From: Spirochaetales bacterium
GTDB taxonomy: Bacteria; Spirochaetota; Spirochaetia; ARS1246
Direction: 5' to 3'
NCBI GenBank assembly: GCA_016930115.1
Contig: JAFGHN010000104.1
Span: 1 to 5,763, forward strand
Length of the DNA stretch: 5,763 nucleotides
Shown: in pieces, positions 1-3,162 of the stretch
How the letters are laid out: every line of letters begins with the position of its first letter
Position numbering within the stretch: the first letter of the stretch is position 1
The notes under the pieces: model-generated
The model's input: the letters and a program-made list of their open reading frames with translations, nothing else
What the model was told of the DNA's origin: nothing
Databases searched by the model: none
Made by a program: the position numbers and the translations under genes

Positions 1-185
1 TCGCGGCGTCGCCTTGATCCCCAAGCGATGCCGATCGCGACGAAGTAGATGTGCGTCAAAATAGCCGGATATATGAGGATAATCCCGCGAAAAGCAGCCG
101 TTATTCTCGCCCAGGGCGGGCTGAAAGCACGAATGATGGCGCTCAGATGAGCGATCTCTATACAGAAGACATCACGCGCTACCCG
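1..185. other. Left-edge segment with no supported gene
   Basis: Two minus-strand frames are open from beyond the terminator to the left edge. One would encode a hydrophobic stretch (ILIYPAILTHIYFVAIGIAW, about 78-21), but there is no ATG or Shine-Dalgarno to begin it. On the plus strand one frame entering from the edge ends at TAG (46-48). Either could be the edge of a neighbouring gene. The sequence here cannot settle it. Confidence 0.4.
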
Positions 186-227
186 AAAAAAAATACGAGA
201 TATCGGAGGCGCTCCGATATCTCGTAT
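186..227 (-). terminator. Rho-independent terminator of the methyltransferase unit
   Basis: Arms 193-208 and 212-227 are a perfect 16-bp inverted repeat (ATACGAGATATCGGAG on the left) with a 3-nt loop. On the minus strand the stem runs straight into eight T residues (193-186). It starts about 20 nt after the methyltransferase stop codon. There is no T-run on the plus-strand side, so it works for leftward transcription only. Confidence 0.93.
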
Positions 228-246
228 CACCGTGCGTTTCTTCAGT

Positions 247-1155
247 CTATTTCTGCCCGGCAACGAAAAACTTCGGATAATAGCTGAACGCACGCGGGTT
301 CTTATACCAATCAGCTCTTTCCTCCACGGCCCGATCAAGGTCGCCCTGTTCCATCTCGCCGCTCTCCACCATGGCTTTATACAAGGCATCAACCGGCTTT
401 TGGATCTCGCTCTTAGCGTAGTCTTCATCGTCACAGTGCCTCGGCAATAAATCCCACGAGCCCGGTTTGAAACGGTAAGCGCCATGGTATGTCACCGTGT
501 CTGACCTCACGCTTATTTCCAGGTTCTCGAGCCCGACTTCCGTAAACCACCCGGCGCATTTTCGGCCCGCCTGTGGATCAAAATATGAAATCATGTAGCC
601 GTCAATTTTCTTGCGCTCCTCTTCCATAAATACACCGGGTTTTACCCGGGTGTTCTTATACCGTTCGAACACGCGCTCGTAATGGGCGTTCAACGTGATC
701 CAGGCTTTTTCCCAATAGGGGCAGTGCGGGAAACGGATACCTGAAAGAGCGTCACGTACACCGGCGGCGATTACCCAGCCCCCGGGCTTCACGACACGGC
801 GCTGCTCCTTTAGCGCAAGAATCGGATCGATGAGAAAGTGTGTTACCGTGTGGCTGTACACGATATCGAAGGAGTTCTCCTCAAAGGGCAATTCGTGGCA
901 GTCGCCGGTGAGGAACTGAATATTGTTCGTGTTCCCGGCGTCTTCAATCGATTCGGCTGCGGCGGTTATGCTTTCGGCATCGGGGTCGAGCCCGATCGTC
1001 TTTCCCGGATACACATACTCGCCAACGCAGCAGGTAATCGATCCCCTGCCGCACCCGATATCGAGCGCTCTCATCCCGCGCCCGAGATACCTCGTTATCT
1101 CCGGTATCGAGTTATCCAGCGTTCGATATTCCATCCTGAACTGTTTTATTGGCAT
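247..1155 (-). CDS. Class I SAM-dependent methyltransferase (Methyltransf_11 / UbiE-like fold)
   Basis: This 302-residue soluble protein has the ordered motifs of a Rossmann-fold methyltransferase. The SAM-binding loop is LDIGCGRG at 31-38; the acidic residue after strand 2 is D57 in GLDPDAES; GDCHELPFEENSFDIVYS at 84-101 covers the adenine-contacting loop and strand 4; VVKPGG at 121-126 is the post-motif III turn. The C-terminal part, about 150-302, is larger than a minimal domain and ends WYKNPRAFSYYPKFFVAGQK, a pattern seen in family members that act on small molecules. Substrate specificity cannot be assigned from these motifs. The gene follows the small ORF by 89 nt, has its own strong Shine-Dalgarno and ends at TAG about 20 nt before a strong terminator, so it is the last gene of its unit. 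Confidence 0.92.
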   Translation of the reverse strand: MPIKQFRMEYRTLDNSIPEITRYLGRGMRALDIGCGRGSITCCVGEYVYPGKTIGLDPDAESITAAAESIEDAGNTNNIQFLTGDCHELPFEENSFDIVYSHTVTHFLIDPILALKEQRRVVKPGGWVIAAGVRDALSGIRFPHCPYWEKAWITLNAHYERVFERYKNTRVKPGVFMEEERKKIDGYMISYFDPQAGRKCAGWFTEVGLENLEISVRSDTVTYHGAYRFKPGSWDLLPRHCDDEDYAKSEIQKPVDALYKAMVESGEMEQGDLDRAVEERADWYKNPRAFSYYPKFFVAGQK

Positions 1156-1162
1156 ACTCGTT

Positions 1163-1167
1163 CTCCT
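1163..1167 (-). promoter_or_regulatory. Shine-Dalgarno that sets the methyltransferase start
   Basis: AGGAG, inside the longer purine run GAGAGGAGAA (1170-1161), lies 7 nt before the ATG at 1155-1153. The upstream in-frame ATG at 1260 has no such site and would add 35 residues lacking methyltransferase features, so 1155 is preferred. Confidence 0.85.
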
Positions 1168-1244
1168 CTCAACGGCCGGCGCGTTCGGGCACCAGGCCGA
1201 TCGATTTTCTCGTGACCTTCCATACGGGCGGACCAAGTTACAGG

Positions 1245-1454
1245 TCAATATGAACCGCATATGATATTATTGATCAAATGCGCTTGGATATTGTATATCC
1301 TCTCGCGTGGCTCGGTGTCGTTCACGTTTTCTCGATGCCATTTTCTATCAGCATCGAATACGTGTTTCACCATCCGGCTCACCAATGACGCGACCCGTTC
1401 CTTTTGATATACCGCGTCCAGCACGCCATGGTTAATTCTCATTACATCAGCCAT
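1245..1454 (-). CDS. Small hypothetical protein, 69 aa
   Basis: I do not recognise this protein. It is supported by its start: GGGAGG at 1466-1461 lies 6 nt before the ATG (1454-1452), and a consensus sigma-54 promoter lies about 50 bp upstream. The product is highly charged, soluble-looking and probably helical, with no signal peptide, membrane segment or metal-binding Cys cluster; the single Cys is near the C-terminus (ICGSY). It ends at TGA (1247-1245), 89 nt before the methyltransferase start, so the two are probably co-transcribed. It could be a real small protein, a leader peptide affecting the methyltransferase, or the N-terminal remnant of a longer gene. The other frames after the stop do not restore a longer product: the frame leading into the methyltransferase is closed by TAA at 1269-1267. 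Confidence 0.5.
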   Translation of the reverse strand: MADVMRINHGVLDAVYQKERVASLVSRMVKHVFDADRKWHRENVNDTEPRERIYNIQAHLINNIICGSY

Positions 1455-1477
1455 CTTTTTCCTCCCTCATCGTTCTA

Positions 1478-1493
1478 CCTGTTACATAACAGG
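1478..1493. promoter_or_regulatory. 16-bp palindrome in the promoter-leader region, candidate operator
   Basis: CCTGTTA (1478-1484) and TAACAGG (1487-1493) are perfect 7-bp inverted arms with 2 nt between them. The palindrome covers roughly the first 20 transcribed bases if the sigma-54 start is right, and lies just before the Shine-Dalgarno of the small ORF. The 2-nt centre is too tight for a stable RNA hairpin, which favours binding of a dimeric protein. The regulator is not identified and none is encoded here. Confidence 0.45.
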
Positions 1494-1506
1494 CTATTAC
1501 TATCAA

Positions 1507-1523
1507 TGCAAAACCCGTGCCAA
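1507..1523 (-). promoter_or_regulatory. Sigma-54 (-24/-12) promoter of the small ORF-methyltransferase unit
   Basis: The minus strand reads TTGGCACGGGTTTTGCA, an exact fit to YTGGCACGrNNNTTGCW, with GG and GC 10 nt apart. The start of transcription would fall near 1497, giving a leader of about 43 nt before the ATG at 1454. The site begins about 60 bp after the transporter stop codon, so activator sites would have to lie inside the 3' part of the transporter gene. A sigma-70 reading (TTGGCA, 16 nt, AGTAAT) is possible but weaker. Confidence 0.75.
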
Positions 1524-1582
1524 CATTTCGTTTCTTCATTCACGCCATTTCCCAGCCTTTCGATTCGGCGTTATTTTCAACT

Positions 1583-2767
1583 TCAGTCCAGGACCAACTC
1601 ATGCGCCAAAGATTCGTGTTTCTTAGCCCTGGCTGCGCGGATCGAAACTATGAGGATAATTCCGATCACGGGAAGTGCCGCACTGAAAAATGAAGTAGTC
1701 GAGATGCCAAAGTTCTGAAAAACATTTCCTGCAACCGCACATCCAAGCGCAAGCGCTATCCATCCCATGGTTTGAAACAACGATACTCCCCGTCCCAAAG
1801 CCTGCGGATCGACAATGTCGGTAACGAACGCCGCGCCGACATTCATACTCACCATGCCGACCTTCACAAAGATTACAACAACCCAGAAATGCCAAAGGGA
1901 TTTTGATACAGCGAGCATAACCATACAGAGTGCATATCCCAGGTAACAAACTACCATGACTTGCCTGCGCCCCAATTTGTCTGATAGCCACCCGATGACG
2001 AATGGAAAGGGCAGACTGACCAACCCGGCTATTACAACCGTGCTCGTCATTGCGGTAGCCAGAAATCCCAGACTATTCATCGATAAGGATCGTCCCAGCG
2101 ACGCCATCGAGTTTATCGTTACCACAACTAATTGAGCCGCAAGCAAGATAAAAAAAGCCTTCCCGAAGCCTGATTTCTTCGCATTCGCCTGAACCGTACG
2201 ATTCGGAACCCGCTCCATCTCTTTGTCTTTTACAAACATGGAAATAACAAGAAGGGCGATAGAGAATAGGCAAAGCGCAAAAAACATAGTTGAATATCCC
2301 CATCGATCCACCAGAGGGCCGACGGACAAACCGCCAACGATGCTTCCCAATCCGTTGGCCATCGCGATAATGCCAAGCACCCGTCCTCGCTCATTTTTAC
2401 CCGCGAATAGTCCGGCAAGAATGGTAAAAACAGAAAACGCCATGCCGGCAGAAAACCAGACCGCCGCGGTTGCCCCTGCCAATTGCCACATATTTCCAGC
2501 CATCCCCATCAACCACAGCGAAGGGATCATTACTACACCTGATACGATGAGCAAGGGCTTTCTGCGCTGATATCTATCGGACAGCCAGCCGCCAAGAATC
2601 GAGCCTGCGGCAACAGCCAGGAAAGAAATGGCCAGGTAGTAGCCTGACACTGCCTGCGACGCTCCGAGCTGAAGTGAGTAAATAGGTAAAAGCGGCATGA
2701 GCCCGTTTCCTATTGTCCACGGTACCAAGTTGCCGAAGAAAAGTAACAATAACTGTTTCTTATTCAT
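1583..2767 (-). CDS. Major facilitator superfamily (MFS) transporter
   Basis: This 394-residue inner-membrane protein is the usual length for a 12-TM MFS carrier and is strongly hydrophobic throughout. The MFS signature between TM2 and TM3 is clear at residues 59-70 (GGWLSDRYQRRK). Its pseudo-repeat in the second half lies at 259-268 (GWLSDKLGRR), with a charged loop between the halves at about 180-203. NERGRVLG followed by a Gly-rich helix at 126-150 is common in the drug-efflux-like and sugar-efflux-like branches. The short, mildly charged C-terminus is ordinary. Substrate and direction cannot be read from the sequence; export of a small molecule is the usual guess. A sigma-54-type promoter lies about 75 bp upstream. 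No terminator hairpin is visible after the TGA at 1585-1583, so transcripts may run on into the next unit. Confidence 0.93.
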   Translation of the reverse strand: MNKKQLLLLFFGNLVPWTIGNGLMPLLPIYSLQLGASQAVSGYYLAISFLAVAAGSILGGWLSDRYQRRKPLLIVSGVVMIPSLWLMGMAGNMWQLAGATAAVWFSAGMAFSVFTILAGLFAGKNERGRVLGIIAMANGLGSIVGGLSVGPLVDRWGYSTMFFALCLFSIALLVISMFVKDKEMERVPNRTVQANAKKSGFGKAFFILLAAQLVVVTINSMASLGRSLSMNSLGFLATAMTSTVVIAGLVSLPFPFVIGWLSDKLGRRQVMVVCYLGYALCMVMLAVSKSLWHFWVVVIFVKVGMVSMNVGAAFVTDIVDPQALGRGVSLFQTMGWIALALGCAVAGNVFQNFGISTTSFFSAALPVIGIILIVSIRAARAKKHESLAHELVLD

Positions 2768-2771
2768 AGCA

Positions 2772-2777
2772 CCCTCC
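2772..2777 (-). promoter_or_regulatory. Shine-Dalgarno that sets the transporter start
   Basis: GGAGGG sits 4 nt before the ATG at 2767-2765. The ATG four codons upstream (2779) overlaps this ribosome site and has no purine-rich site of its own, so translation most likely starts at 2767. Confidence 0.8.
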
Positions 2778-2840
2778 ATAACGAACTATTGAAAGCGGAT
2801 GATGATACTGGTTATGTGCTACGGCATCCTGTACTTCTAT

Positions 2841-2857
2841 TGCATATGTTGTGCCAA
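2841..2857 (-). promoter_or_regulatory. Sigma-54 (-24/-12) type promoter of the transporter gene
   Basis: On the minus strand the site reads TTGGCACAACATATGCA. Against YTGGCACG-N4-TTGCW it keeps the -24 GG and the -12 GC with the required 10 nt between them and differs at only two less conserved positions. Initiation would fall near 2830, giving a leader of about 60 nt before the start at 2767. Sigma-54 promoters depend on an ATP-driven enhancer-binding protein, and none is encoded in this window. The same spacing occurs at 1507-1523, which strengthens the call. Confidence 0.65.
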
Positions 2858-2918
2858 ACGGCGAAAGGTCGGATATTCGGCAATTGAGCATCCCGCGGCG
2901 CCCAAACGCTTTTCCTGC

Positions 2919-2940
2919 TTCACAACGTTGGCGATGTGAA
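2919..2940. promoter_or_regulatory. TTCACA-N10-TGTGAA dyad, candidate activator site
   Basis: Arms TTCACA (2919-2924) and TGTGAA (2935-2940) are exact inverted repeats, and the palindrome CAACGTTG (2923-2930) overlaps the left arm. The dyad lies about 60-85 bp upstream of the sigma-54-type site at 2841-2857, a usual distance for an enhancer-binding protein. It matches no activator consensus I can name, and 6-bp arms arise often by chance. No copy was seen upstream of the second sigma-54 site. Confidence 0.25.
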
Positions 2941-2982
2941 AATGAGGCTGCTCGTTATGGTGCGGCGCACCGGCCACTTTGC

Positions 2983-3012
2983 TACGAGATATCCGAGGTT
3001 CTCCGGCATATC
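2983..3012. repeat. Decayed copy of the hairpin element found at 193-227
   Basis: The stretch 2983-2997 matches 194-208, the left arm of the terminator hairpin, at 14 of 15 bases. A 3-nt loop follows in both. Then CTCCG and ATATC appear in the same order as in the right arm (212-221), here separated by an extra GC. Both copies have the same orientation. This copy can still fold into about 10 bp with two bulged bases, but no T-tract follows on the minus strand. It may be a dispersed hairpin repeat or a worn terminator. Two copies in one window do not prove a family. Confidence 0.4.
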
Positions 3013-3120
3013 GGATGTTCCCGGCGCGATAGGGATCTCCATCGCCGCTTCCGCCAGCAACTCCGGCGACATCGCTCGCTGGGTATCGCAGGGAAGAAGC
3101 AAGGAATCCCGGGAGCACGT

Positions 3121-3143
3121 GGCTTTGCCTGTCGGGCAAAGCC
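3121..3143 (-). terminator. Perfect 9-bp hairpin downstream of the activase gene, no U-tract
   Basis: GGCTTTGCC (3121-3129), a 5-nt loop and GGCAAAGCC (3135-3143) form a perfect GC-rich stem. It begins about 20 nt after the activase stop codon. The bases that follow on the minus strand are not T-rich, so it is not a canonical intrinsic terminator. It could be a weak terminator, a 3'-end stabiliser or a pause site. The position supports a 3'-end role; the mechanism is inferred. Confidence 0.4.
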
Positions 3144-3162
3144 GGCCGTGTGGCGGCGGAAG

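Larger units (their letters stand above)
2768..3162. other. Intergenic stretch between activase and transporter genes
   Basis: This gap of about 395 bp holds no gene I can support. Open frames exist on both strands (for example 2920-3102 minus and 2936-3223 plus), but they lack Shine-Dalgarno sequences, resemble no family I know and overlap one another. The regulatory content is clearer: a hairpin at 3121-3143, a decayed hairpin repeat at 2983-3012, a GGTGC-N3-GCACC dyad at 2959-2971, a TTCACA-N10-TGTGAA dyad at 2919-2940 and a sigma-54-type promoter at 2841-2857. The length and the dyads suit a promoter that needs upstream activator sites, although a decayed gene cannot be excluded. Confidence 0.5.

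Noticed and set aside
108..153. Short dyads CGCCC-A-GGGCG (108-118) and CGCTCA-GA-TGAGCG (140-153)
   Set aside because: Loops of 1 and 2 nt cannot close as RNA hairpins, and such short dyads are common by chance.
51..287. Plus-strand ORF of 78 codons starting at GTG
   Set aside because: It runs through the terminator hairpin and into the methyltransferase 3' end, has no Shine-Dalgarno, and its product is low-complexity and Arg/Ser-rich.
1156..1260. N-terminal extension of the methyltransferase from ATG 1260
   Set aside because: No ribosome site precedes it, it adds no recognisable domain, and a strong Shine-Dalgarno marks the ATG at 1155.
2768..2779. Transporter start at ATG 2779
   Set aside because: This ATG overlaps the Shine-Dalgarno that serves the ATG at 2767.
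2920..3102. Minus-strand ORF in frame with and downstream of the activase stop codon
   Set aside because: It has fairly coding-like codons, but there is no Shine-Dalgarno, no recognised family and a clear family-appropriate C-terminus before the TAA. Matching frame has a one-in-three chance. A decayed gene remains possible.
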